A DNA stretch of 30,513 bases from JAUVXJ01 sp034430275 (GTDB lineage: Bacteria > Chloroflexota > Anaerolineae > UBA7937 > B3-Chlor), in the NCBI GenBank assembly GCA_034430275.1, contig DAOUEW010000038.1, positions 1 to 30,513 of the forward strand, read 5' to 3'. The translations under genes and the position numbers were made by a program. The stretch's first letter is position 1. Every line of letters begins with the position of its first letter. Positions 7,999 to 19,044 of the stretch are shown here, one piece after another. The notes under the pieces were generated by a model. That model saw only the letters and a program-made list of their open reading frames with translations, was not told the DNA's origin and did not search any database.

Positions 7999-8982
7999 AT
8001 GGCAAAGGGGAGAGTGTTCTCCGGCGCACGTCCCACCGGCAGGCAACACATCGGCAACTACCTGGGAGCCATCCAGAACTATGTAGCGCTCCAAGAAGAC
8101 TACGAGTGCGTCTACTGTGTGGTCGACCTCCACGCCTTGACCACCCTCCAAGACACCGACAAACTGAAAACGAACACGGAGGAGATGGTGCTCGACTGGC
8201 TGGCGGCGGGGATGGATCCCGAGAAAGCTATCATCTTCGTGCAATCGCACGTGCCAGAGGTCACGGAACTCCATACCATTCTGTCCATGGTCACGCCTAT
8301 GGGTTGGCTGGTCAGGCTGCCGACTTTTAAGGAGAAGGTCCGTATCCAGCCGGATAACGTCAACTACGGCCTCCTCGGCTACCCCGTCCTGATGGCCGCG
8401 GATATCACTCTGTACAAGGCGGATACGGTGCCTGTGGGAGAGGACCAGGCCCCACATCTGGAATTCACCCGGGAGATCGTACGGCGCTTCAACCACCACT
8501 TCGGGCCCACACTGGTGGAGCCCTACATCAAGCTCACGCCCTTCCCTCGCGTCATGGGCCTCGACGGCGTGAACAAGATGAGCAAGTCCCTCGACAACCA
8601 CATCGAGCTAGCCTCGTCTTCGGAGGAAATCGAGCAGCGCGTGATGACCATGGTCACCGATCCTCAGCGCAGGTACCGGACCGATCCCGGGCGCCCGGAG
8701 GTGTGCAACGTCTTCGCGTTCCACGGCTTCTTCTCTCCCCAACAGGTGTCGGAGATCGAGACCCAATGTCGCGCCGCGGAGATAGGATGCGTCGACTGCA
8801 AGAGAGCACTCGCGCGCAATCTGGCTGATAGCCTGTCCTCCTTCAGGGCACGAAGAGCGGAGTTGGCCCGGGACCCTGACCTGGTATGGGGCGTCCTCGC
8901 CGACGGTGCCGCCAGAGCATCAGTAATAGCCAAGCAGACTATGGCCGAGGTGAGGCAGAGCGTGGGGCTGCCTGAGGCCTAG
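7999..8982 (+). CDS. trpS: Tryptophanyl-tRNA synthetase
   Basis: A 327-aa class I aminoacyl-tRNA synthetase that charges tRNA-Trp. The Rossmann-fold signature appears as FSGARPTGRQHIGNYLGA (HIGN at residues 17-20), and the second signature KMSKS at about 192-196 (DGVNKMSKSLDN). Between them lie the typical YCVVDLHALTT, VQSHVPEVTEL, GLLGYPVLMAADI and VGEDQAPHLEFTREI segments. Length is normal for bacterial TrpRS. ATG 7999 follows AAGGAGAACCATA. The two downstream genes follow at 12 and 4 bases, suggesting one transcript. Confidence 0.97.
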   Translation: MAKGRVFSGARPTGRQHIGNYLGAIQNYVALQEDYECVYCVVDLHALTTLQDTDKLKTNTEEMVLDWLAAGMDPEKAIIFVQSHVPEVTELHTILSMVTPMGWLVRLPTFKEKVRIQPDNVNYGLLGYPVLMAADITLYKADTVPVGEDQAPHLEFTREIVRRFNHHFGPTLVEPYIKLTPFPRVMGLDGVNKMSKSLDNHIELASSSEEIEQRVMTMVTDPQRRYRTDPGRPEVCNVFAFHGFFSPQQVSEIETQCRAAEIGCVDCKRALARNLADSLSSFRARRAELARDPDLVWGVLADGAARASVIAKQTMAEVRQSVGLPEA

Positions 8983-8994
8983 CGGGGAGCCACG

Positions 8995-9282
8995 ATGAAC
9001 AAGGTCGAACAGTACACGTCGTTGATGCGATACATCGAGGAGAATCCCGGAGTGCTCACTGAGCACGAGGATGAGAGCAAGGCGCTTCTCGAGCAAGTGG
9101 AGAAGTCCTGCCTGGCGCGCAATGCCCAGGAGCTCAGTAGCGCCATCGACGCCTTCCTGTCACTCTTCCTGGGTGACCGTGCCATGCGAGGGTTCGCTCC
9201 CACCCAATCCCAGCAAGCTGTCGAACAGTTCAACAGCGTACGCAAGGCCACGAGGCCGGTCCTGGACAAGATGCAGAAGTAG
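8995..9282 (+). CDS. Hypothetical 95-aa helical protein
   Basis: An unrecognised small soluble protein, predicted all-helical and acidic at its start (MRYIEENPGVLTEHEDESKALLEQVE). No membrane segment, no signal peptide and no cysteine pair (one Cys). It starts at ATG 8995 behind GGGGAG, 12 bases after trpS, and stops 4 bases before the next gene, so it is probably part of the trpS transcript and translationally linked to its follower. Function unknown. Confidence 0.75.
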   Translation: MNKVEQYTSLMRYIEENPGVLTEHEDESKALLEQVEKSCLARNAQELSSAIDAFLSLFLGDRAMRGFAPTQSQQAVEQFNSVRKATRPVLDKMQK

Positions 9283-9286
9283 CGAC

Positions 9287-10564
9287 ATGCCCCAAGTCTG
9301 CACCCCTACTTGCGTTCTCTTGAAGGGCTTCGTCTACGGCGAGTCCGGTGAGACCCAGGTCAGGAGCGATTTCGATGACCTGTTGAGTCGCTTGCGGGCG
9401 GGCGTGGTGCAGAACGACGCCCAGGCGCTCATTGGGCACAGAGTCATCGACGACGATTACGAACTGTACGCTAAACTACTGCTTGGCCACGACTACTGCG
9501 TGTTGCAGGCTTGGGCCACTCCCATCAGCGACGACCATCGGGCCTCCTTCGACAGAGCGCGCGACATCGTAGATACCTGGCTGCCCGACCGACTCGACGA
9601 GCCACTCTTCAAAGATGCCTCGTTCCTCTTCTCTTCTCAGGTTCTCTGTTGCCAGGACCCTCTCCTGCCAGACGAGAGAGCCAGCCTCTTCGCAGACCAC
9701 TCCCAGCTCGCCCACAGCACAGTCTATTCGCGGCAGGTACAGCTATCCGCGGCCAATGACCGACAGCGGGGACTCTATCTGGTATCCCCCATCGATGGCA
9801 CAGTCTCCAACGAACTGATGTCTACAGTCGTGGATGACATCAGCCGTCTGGAGACCTACTTCAGAAAGATCCTGTCTTTCTACGACGTGTACGCCGAGAT
9901 CTATGACGGTATCAACAAGGTGGAGGCGGAGGTCGCAGAGCAGATGGACGAGATCTCCGTTCGGCTCGGCGACGCGGACACGGAGGCGCTCGGAACCTGG
10001 CTCACCAGCATCAGCCAGAACTACGGCCATCTCTCCATTCTCTCCAAGGGCCTCCGGCAGGACTCTTTCTCGCTACACTCGAACCTGAGCAACATCAAGT
10101 CCACGATTCGAGCGTGGGACGAGCAGAGAGTGGAGGGCAGCCTTCCCATCTCCGAGGTGTTGCTCAACGACGCCGAGATGGTTTGTGGGGCCTACGATGG
10201 ACTGTCAACGCGGATCCAGGGTGTGCACGACCAACTGGGGAACATGATCGCCATGGTGCGAGCGAGGATCGAGCTAGGGCAACAGGAGCAGAGTCTCCAG
10301 CAACTGAGGGATCTGGTCAAGATGGAGAGGACCATGGACGTCTTGGAGTTCGTCTTCCTGGCGGCCGTGCTCTTGGATATCTTCGGCTTCGTCTTCGCTG
10401 GCCTGGGAGAGGTGCGGGGCTCAGGGACACTCCCGGGCATGGGACTTCAGTACATCGTCACGCACCTGTGGGAGTATCCAGCTCTCCTTACGGCGCTCTT
10501 CGCCCCTGCGATTCTTGCCCTGTCGTACTTGATCGTCAGGATGGTGGAACGGCTGACGGCATGA
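9287..10564 (+). CDS. Hypothetical protein, long helical soluble part and two C-terminal membrane helices
   Basis: A 425-aa protein that I do not recognise. Residues 1-190 look like a mixed alpha/beta domain. Residues about 190-350 are long helices with coiled-coil character (VEAEVAEQMDEISVRLGD, LGQQEQSLQQLRDLVKMER). Two C-terminal transmembrane helices (VFLAAVLLDIFGFVFAGL and LLTALFAPAILALSYLIV) are joined by a loop of about 25 residues. The layout resembles CorA/RMD1-type channel proteins, but the GMN motif is absent, so that is only an analogy. The frame is open upstream, but only ATG 9287 avoids overlapping the 95-aa gene. Its ribosome site is weak, consistent with translational coupling. 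Confidence 0.7.
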   Translation: MPQVCTPTCVLLKGFVYGESGETQVRSDFDDLLSRLRAGVVQNDAQALIGHRVIDDDYELYAKLLLGHDYCVLQAWATPISDDHRASFDRARDIVDTWLPDRLDEPLFKDASFLFSSQVLCCQDPLLPDERASLFADHSQLAHSTVYSRQVQLSAANDRQRGLYLVSPIDGTVSNELMSTVVDDISRLETYFRKILSFYDVYAEIYDGINKVEAEVAEQMDEISVRLGDADTEALGTWLTSISQNYGHLSILSKGLRQDSFSLHSNLSNIKSTIRAWDEQRVEGSLPISEVLLNDAEMVCGAYDGLSTRIQGVHDQLGNMIAMVRARIELGQQEQSLQQLRDLVKMERTMDVLEFVFLAAVLLDIFGFVFAGLGEVRGSGTLPGMGLQYIVTHLWEYPALLTALFAPAILALSYLIVRMVERLTA

Positions 10565-10609
10565 CTCGTCATGGACTAGGAAAGCTGGAGCACAGATCCG
10601 CCGCGGACC

Positions 10610-10945
10610 CTACTGCTCTGTCTCTCCCTCCAGCTCGTTCCTGATCTCGTCGCCGAACGCGCGAGCGGCCTCCCCACCCTTCCTCAAGAGCATTCGCGCC
10701 TCGTCCGGTTCCACGAGGTCGATGACCAGACGCCGCCCATGCTCTTGCTCCTCGATTCCCGAGATGAAGGGCACCTTCTTGGTGAAGAAGTATACGCCCG
10801 CCACGATGCCCGCCAGGGCGGCCACCGGAGCGAGCAGACCTACAAGCCAACCCACAAAGAAATGCCGAGGCACCGTGGTCAACTCCTCCACGTACCGCGC
10901 CAAAGCCGGGGTAGACTCCTTATCCCTCGCGCTTCCCCTCGACAT
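10610..10945 (-). CDS. Hypothetical small membrane protein (111 aa)
   Basis: An unrecognised protein with one or two membrane helices. A charged N-terminus (MSRGSARDKESTP) is followed by HFFVGWLVGLLAPVAALAGIVAGVYFF, then a short basic loop (TKKVPF) and an acidic, helical C-terminal tail of about 45 residues. The tail is probably cytoplasmic. ATG 10945 follows GGAGGAGAGG. It is the last gene of the rpoC - S1 - 83-aa - 111-aa series and lies 17 bases behind the 83-aa gene, suggesting co-expression. Function unknown. Confidence 0.7.
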   Translation of the reverse strand: MSRGSARDKESTPALARYVEELTTVPRHFFVGWLVGLLAPVAALAGIVAGVYFFTKKVPFISGIEEQEHGRRLVIDLVEPDEARMLLRKGGEAARAFGDEIRNELEGETEQ

Positions 10946-10962
10946 GAGACCTGCCTCTCCTC

Positions 10963-11214
10963 CTACAGCACTTCGGTTCTCTCGAGCCGCGGCCCCGAGC
11001 CCTTCTCTCGCTCCTTCTCCACCTGCTCCTTTACCAGGTTCACCACTTGTTGAGGAGAGACCAGGCCAAAGACCGGCCCTCCCTCCTCCGTGATCTCCAC
11101 CGAAGGGAGCCTCCCGGTCAACAGGTAGAGAAGGATGTTGCCTGCGATCACAACGAACCCTGCAAGCCCCAGGACGAAGCCGATCCCGAATGCAAGTCTC
11201 TTCAAGGCAGCCAT
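10963..11214 (-). CDS. Hypothetical small membrane protein (83 aa)
   Basis: An unrecognised protein: one or two N-terminal membrane helices (FGIGFVLGLAGFVVIAGNILLYLL) and a charged C-terminal half containing VVNLVKEQVEKEREKG. ATG 11214 follows GGAGGG. It lies 65 bases behind the S1-domain gene and 17 bases before the 111-aa membrane protein, so the two small proteins may act together at the membrane. Function unknown. Confidence 0.65.
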   Translation of the reverse strand: MAALKRLAFGIGFVLGLAGFVVIAGNILLYLLTGRLPSVEITEEGGPVFGLVSPQQVVNLVKEQVEKEREKGSGPRLERTEVL

Positions 11215-11279
11215 CTAACCCTCCCCCGCTGCCGACTCACAAGCTGTCACCTGATCAGGCGTGGATGCCCGATCGACGA

Positions 11280-13319
11280 TCAGGCTTCCTCGTCGTCGTC
11301 GTCGCCCTCATCGTAGTCGTCATCGTCCTCATCGTAGTCGTCGTCATCGTCGTCGTCTTCATCGTCATCGTCGTCGTCTTCATCGTCATCGTCGTCATCG
11401 TCATCGTCGTCTTCGAGTCCCAACGCGTCCGAATCTTCCGACTCCGTTTCGATGTCCTCGTCGCTTTCCATCTCGGGTGCATCAGACGACTCGGTCCCCT
11501 CAGCCAACTCCTCCTCGCGACCGCTCACGTCGCTCAGATCCTCGTCCATCTCCTTCGCCTCTAGCTCAGGACCCTCTTCTGCCTCTTCCTGCTCCTCGAT
11601 TCCAGCGTCGAGTTCCTCCGAGGTCTCCTCGGTGTCGGCTGCGCTCTCTAGCGCTTCGCCCGATTCCTCCTCGGCTTCAGGGGCCACCTCCACATCCTCT
11701 TCCAACTCCGGCGCGGTCAGCTCCTCACCGGCCTCCTCATCAACCTCGATATCGGCCTCCACTTCGGAAACAGGCTCCTCGATCTCGATCTTGACCTCTT
11801 CCTCGTCACCGACTGCTGCGATCTCCTCCGCCTCATCGACCTTTGCTTCGGGCTGTTCCAGGTCGGGTGCCACCTCAGCGACCACTGACACGCCTTCCTC
11901 GGGCTCCAGTTCAGTGGGGGGCTCTTCCAGGTCAGGCTCAGCCTCGGCGACCAGCGAAACGTCCTCCTCAGCCTCGGGCTCGACCTCAACACCAGGTTCT
12001 TCCAGGTCGGCCTCTGTCTCAGCAACCAGCGACACACCTTCCTCGGCCTCCGGCTCCACCTCAGCGGACAGCTCTTCCAGGTCAGGCTCAGCCTCGGCCA
12101 CTAGCGAGACCTCCTCCTCGGACTCGGCCCCGACCTCAGCCGCGACTTCCTCCCGGAGGTCCGCCCAAGCCTCCGAGCCCTCGATTTCCTCGCGGCTCGG
12201 TGCTTGCTTCAAACTCAGACCCATGCGCTGCCGAGTCGATTCGATGCTCAGAACCTTGACGTACAGCTCCTCGCCTTCCCTGACCAGGTCGCGAGGCGCG
12301 AAGTCACCGTCGGACAACTCTGAGACGTGGATGAGACCTTCTATGCCGTCTTCGATACGTGCGAAGGCCCCGAAGTCGGTGATGTTGGTGATCACACCTC
12401 TCACGATCTGCCCCACGTCGTACTTCTCCTCGACCAACTGCCAGGGGTCGGGCTGTAGACGCTTGAGGCTGAGGCCGATCCTCTTCCTTTCCCGATCGAC
12501 ACGGAGTACGTAGACTTCGACTTCCTCGCCGACCCTTAGCACGTCTCGAGCGTGCTTGACCCGTCGCCACGAGAGTTCCGAGATATGAATCAGGCCGTCA
12601 GCACCTCCTAGGTCCACGAAGGCACCAAAATCGCAGAGATTCCTCACCGCGCCTGCTCGAATGTCACCCTCCTGGAGCTGGTCCAAGAGTTCTTCCTTGC
12701 GCTGGTCACGCCACTCACGCGAGGCAGCACGCTCTGAGAAGATGAGGCGGCGGCGCTGGCGATCGACCTCGATGACCTTGAGCAGGAGTTGTCGCCCCTC
12801 CATAGTGGACAGCATCTCCATACGCTCTTCGTGACCGCTTCGCCTGCTCAACCCACTTATCTGCGAAGCAGGCACGAAACCTCTGATCTGCCCATAGTAG
12901 ACAAGAAGCCCGCCCTTGTTGTGGCCTGAGACCGAGCCTTCGTATACACCGCCTTCCTCGAACAGCTTCTCGGCCTTCCGCCAGTCCTCCATGGTGCGGG
13001 CCATGTTGAGCGACACGATGACATCCCCGTCAGCGCTCTCCGGCCGGAGAACGTACACGGGCACTTTGTCGCCGACCTCTATTTCGGAGATGGCCTCCTC
13101 ACCCATTCGATCCAGGTCGACACTGGGCACCACCCCCTCGGTCTTGCCGCCGATATCGACGATGATCTCATCATCGTCGATTCTCAGTACCTCGGCATAC
13201 CTGATGTCGCCGCGCTTGGGACGCTTGTAGTCATACTCCTCCTTGAGAAACTTCCACATGGGCGATCCACCAGCTTCCTCGTTGTTTGACTCCCCTTCGC
13301 CCACCATCATATCTGCCAT
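11280..13319 (-). CDS. rpsA: S1-domain RNA-binding protein with long acidic tail (ribosomal protein S1 homologue)
   Basis: A 679-aa protein with four S1 (OB-fold) RNA-binding domains at about residues 37-107, 123-196, 217-287 and 302-372. The third and fourth are canonical (DFGAFVDLGGADGLIHISELS and DFGAFARIEDGIEGLIHVSELS); the first two are the divergent type that contacts the ribosome in S1 proteins. It probably helps mRNA bind the 30S subunit. From about residue 390 to the end the protein is almost only acidic and small residues, with a fourfold 25-residue repeat and a final run of Asp. I chose ATG 13319; its G-rich site is rather far upstream, and TTG 13343 or ATG 13310 are alternatives. 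It follows rpoC on the same strand, 111-135 bases on depending on start. Confidence 0.88.
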   Translation of the reverse strand: MADMMVGEGESNNEEAGGSPMWKFLKEEYDYKRPKRGDIRYAEVLRIDDDEIIVDIGGKTEGVVPSVDLDRMGEEAISEIEVGDKVPVYVLRPESADGDVIVSLNMARTMEDWRKAEKLFEEGGVYEGSVSGHNKGGLLVYYGQIRGFVPASQISGLSRRSGHEERMEMLSTMEGRQLLLKVIEVDRQRRRLIFSERAASREWRDQRKEELLDQLQEGDIRAGAVRNLCDFGAFVDLGGADGLIHISELSWRRVKHARDVLRVGEEVEVYVLRVDRERKRIGLSLKRLQPDPWQLVEEKYDVGQIVRGVITNITDFGAFARIEDGIEGLIHVSELSDGDFAPRDLVREGEELYVKVLSIESTRQRMGLSLKQAPSREEIEGSEAWADLREEVAAEVGAESEEEVSLVAEAEPDLEELSAEVEPEAEEGVSLVAETEADLEEPGVEVEPEAEEDVSLVAEAEPDLEEPPTELEPEEGVSVVAEVAPDLEQPEAKVDEAEEIAAVGDEEEVKIEIEEPVSEVEADIEVDEEAGEELTAPELEEDVEVAPEAEEESGEALESAADTEETSEELDAGIEEQEEAEEGPELEAKEMDEDLSDVSGREEELAEGTESSDAPEMESDEDIETESEDSDALGLEDDDDDDDDDDEDDDDDDEDDDDDDDYDEDDDDYDEGDDDDEEA
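11283..11415 (-). repeat. Low-complexity GAC/GAT-rich tract encoding the Asp-rich end of the S1 protein
   Basis: On the plus strand this reads as runs of TCG, TCA and TCC triplets, which on the coding strand are GAC/GAT/GAG codons for about 40 nearly uninterrupted Asp and Glu residues plus two or three Tyr. Such a tract is prone to replication slippage, and its length may vary between strains. Opposite-strand open frames here are artefacts. Confidence 0.85.
11850..12120 (-). repeat. Four tandem ~75-bp coding repeats in the S1 acidic tail
   Basis: The coded protein repeats a 23-25-residue unit four times, each starting VSLVAE or VSVVAE, continuing with PDLEE or ADLEE and ending in EPEAEEG, EPEEG or a variant. 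Third positions differ between copies while the protein pattern is kept, so the repeat is old and under selection for its acidic composition. Confidence 0.8.
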
Positions 13320-13362
13320 GGTAATCCAGATTTCCCCCTTCAACCTAGGCTTCTACACTACC

Positions 13363-13404
13363 GGGTGAGCCGATTCTGCTCTCACCAGCAGAGACTCCTC
13401 ACCC
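13363..13404. other. Stem-loop in the rpoC - S1 gene spacer
   Basis: GGGTGAG (13363-13369) pairs with CTCACCC (13398-13404), enclosing a second perfect hairpin, TCTGCT (13375-13380) / AGCAGA (13387-13392). No T-run follows on the minus strand, so it is not an obvious terminator. It could be a processing site or a control element in the S1 leader. Confidence 0.45.
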
Positions 13405-13426
13405 AACCAACAGCGACAGCCCCCAT

Positions 13427-13450
13427 CGTCAAGCCCACGTAGGCTTGACG
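13427..13450. other. Perfect 9-bp hairpin just after rpoC
   Basis: CGTCAAGCC (13427-13435) and GGCTTGACG (13442-13450) flank a 6-base loop, 4 bases beyond the rpoC stop codon. On the transcript it would follow the rpoC stop directly. No U-run follows, so it may be an RNA-stabilising hairpin or a weak or factor-dependent terminator. Confidence 0.5.
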
Positions 13451-13454
13451 CACA

Positions 13455-17693
<4,239 letters not shown>

Positions 17694-18009
17694 GGTATCC
17701 TCCTGCGCTGTCCGTCCGCGACTAGCCTGCGTTTGGGACAGTCGCTACCCTCTCCGTACTTTCCTCTCTCAGACCGGGGGGCGACAAAGAAAAAGCTCGG
17801 CCGCCCTACTCCCAGCTACGAAATGGCGGAGCAACCGAGTTCTTAACGTCGCCAGCCACATTGCCTACCGCGTGCCCCAGAACGAAGATTTGTGCTGCGT
17901 TGACTACACCACTCCCATATACAGCATCCTTCCACGTACACCAACCAGTGCAGATTGGGAGCTGGGAACTCGATAGCCCGGCGCCTGGGGGGTTGCGTCA
18001 ACCACCTGA
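17694..18009 (-). other. Long leader of rpoC (~316 nt) with attenuator-like structures, or an independent small RNA
   Basis: Between the predicted start (about 18009) and rpoC there is no open frame of note. Near the 5' end GGTTG-ACG-CAACC forms a tight hairpin. At 17794-17817 the minus strand folds AGCTGGG against CCGAGCT (one mismatch), followed by TTTTTCTTT, which looks like an intrinsic terminator. Part of this hairpin (GGGCG, 17802-17806) can instead pair with CGCCC at 17779-17783. Next to the ribosome site two exclusive stems are possible: GCGACT/AGTCGC (17740-17745 with 17718-17723) and CTGTCC/GGACAG (17736-17741 with 17708-17713). I do not recognise a known riboswitch, 6S RNA or SRP RNA. 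Confidence 0.45.
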
Positions 18010-18015
18010 ATCATT

Positions 18016-18044
18016 ATTATACACCAACGCGCTCCAGGTGTCAA
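18016..18044 (-). promoter_or_regulatory. Consensus sigma-70 promoter upstream of rpoC
   Basis: On the minus strand TTGACA (18039-18044), exactly 17 bases and TATAAT (18016-18021), a full match to the consensus in both boxes. It lies 15 bases after the stop of the second ABC permease gene and points at rpoC, so rpoC is probably not dependent on read-through from the importer operon. Confidence 0.85.
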
Positions 18045-18058
18045 ATCGAGCCCGCAAG

Positions 18059-19027
18059 TCACCCCTCGGCCTCTTCTCGAGTGTATGGCTGACCCAGTGC
18101 CGCTGGTGCGCCAATCCTCTTGCGCACAGCTTCCCGCGAGGCGAAGATGAGGATCAGGATCACGGCAGCGTAGGGCATCATCCGGAGAAACTCAGGACTC
18201 AACAGCACCTGGACCAACTGCGGCAGACCAGCCGTGGGCAGCATCTGCACGTCAAAAACCACCCGACTAATAGCCCCAAAGAGGTACGCACCAAAGGCCG
18301 CTCGCCACGGATCCCAAGCCGCGAAGATGACCAGGCCCACGGCGATCCAGCCCCACCCCGCGGTCATCTTCTCGATCCACCCCGGAGAGTAGGCCAGACT
18401 GAGAGCCGCCCCTCCCATACCACAGAGCACGCCGCCCACAACCGTGTACGTATAGCGGGTCAGGACCACGCTCACCCCAAGAGCGTCGGCAGCGGCCGGA
18501 TTCTCTCCCACCGCACGCAGATGCAGCCCCGGACGAGTCCTCGTGATCCAGAACCAGACCAAGGGCACTAGCGCATAGGCCGCGTAGACCGTCACGTCGT
18601 GATCGAAGAACGCCGGGCCAACGAAGGGGATACGCTCCAGCAAGGGAACGGCCAGGGGCGTGAACTTCGGAGATGGCACATTCACATAGGGGAACCCCAG
18701 GAACGCACTCAGCCCTGCGCCGAATATGGTCAGTGCCAACCCGCTAACCACCTGGTCTCCCCGCAGTGTGATGGAGATGAAGGCATGAATCAGGCTGAGG
18801 AGGCCCCCGCCTGCCATGGCCGCGACTGCACCAACCCAGACGTTGTTCGTGGCCAGAGAAGCCACGATGCCCGTCAGCGCACCGATGAGCATCATCCCTT
18901 CCACACCCAGGTTGAGTATGCCTGATCGTTCGGCGAAGATCTCGCCCAGCGCACCGTAGAGAATCGGCGTGCCTGCGGCGATGCCCGCACCCAAGATAAT
19001 CATCAGGAAGACCAAGGCGTCAGCCAT
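18059..19027 (-). CDS. ABC transporter permease, nucleoside type (NupQ/YufQ-like)
   Basis: A 322-aa inner-membrane protein of the branched-chain/sugar-type permease family (BPD_transp_2). Typical segments are GTPILYGALGEIFAERSGILNLGVEGMM near the N-terminus, GDQVVSGLALTIFGAGLSAF, and a cytoplasmic coupling loop LRAVGENPAAADALGVSV that docks on the ATPase. About eight to nine hydrophobic helices. This subtype pairs with Bmp-family lipoproteins and imports nucleosides such as guanosine. It is last in the operon, 17 bases behind the other permease. Start ATG 19027. Confidence 0.92.
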   Translation of the reverse strand: MADALVFLMIILGAGIAAGTPILYGALGEIFAERSGILNLGVEGMMLIGALTGIVASLATNNVWVGAVAAMAGGGLLSLIHAFISITLRGDQVVSGLALTIFGAGLSAFLGFPYVNVPSPKFTPLAVPLLERIPFVGPAFFDHDVTVYAAYALVPLVWFWITRTRPGLHLRAVGENPAAADALGVSVVLTRYTYTVVGGVLCGMGGAALSLAYSPGWIEKMTAGWGWIAVGLVIFAAWDPWRAAFGAYLFGAISRVVFDVQMLPTAGLPQLVQVLLSPEFLRMMPYAAVILILIFASREAVRKRIGAPAALGQPYTREEAEG

Positions 19028-19044
19028 GCAACACCCTACCTCAA

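Noticed and set aside
7738..8601. Upstream extension of the deoB frame to 8601
   Set aside because: It overlaps trpS antisense. The family start MPDVHRVAVVVLDG with GGAGG and a promoter fixes the start at 7737.
9071..9286. Extension of the 425-aa gene back to 9071
   Set aside because: It would overlap the 95-aa gene in another frame. The Ser/Arg-rich translation there is typical of a shadow.
11286..11412. Possible CRISPR or satellite array (regular TCG/TCA units)
   Set aside because: It is a coding Asp/Glu codon run in frame with the S1 protein, with no spacers.
11261..12513. Long plus-strand open frames opposite the S1 acidic tail (Arg/His/Pro-rich and Ser-rich proteins)
   Set aside because: They are the complement of GAG/GAC-rich codons, have no ribosome site and only reflect low-complexity sequence.
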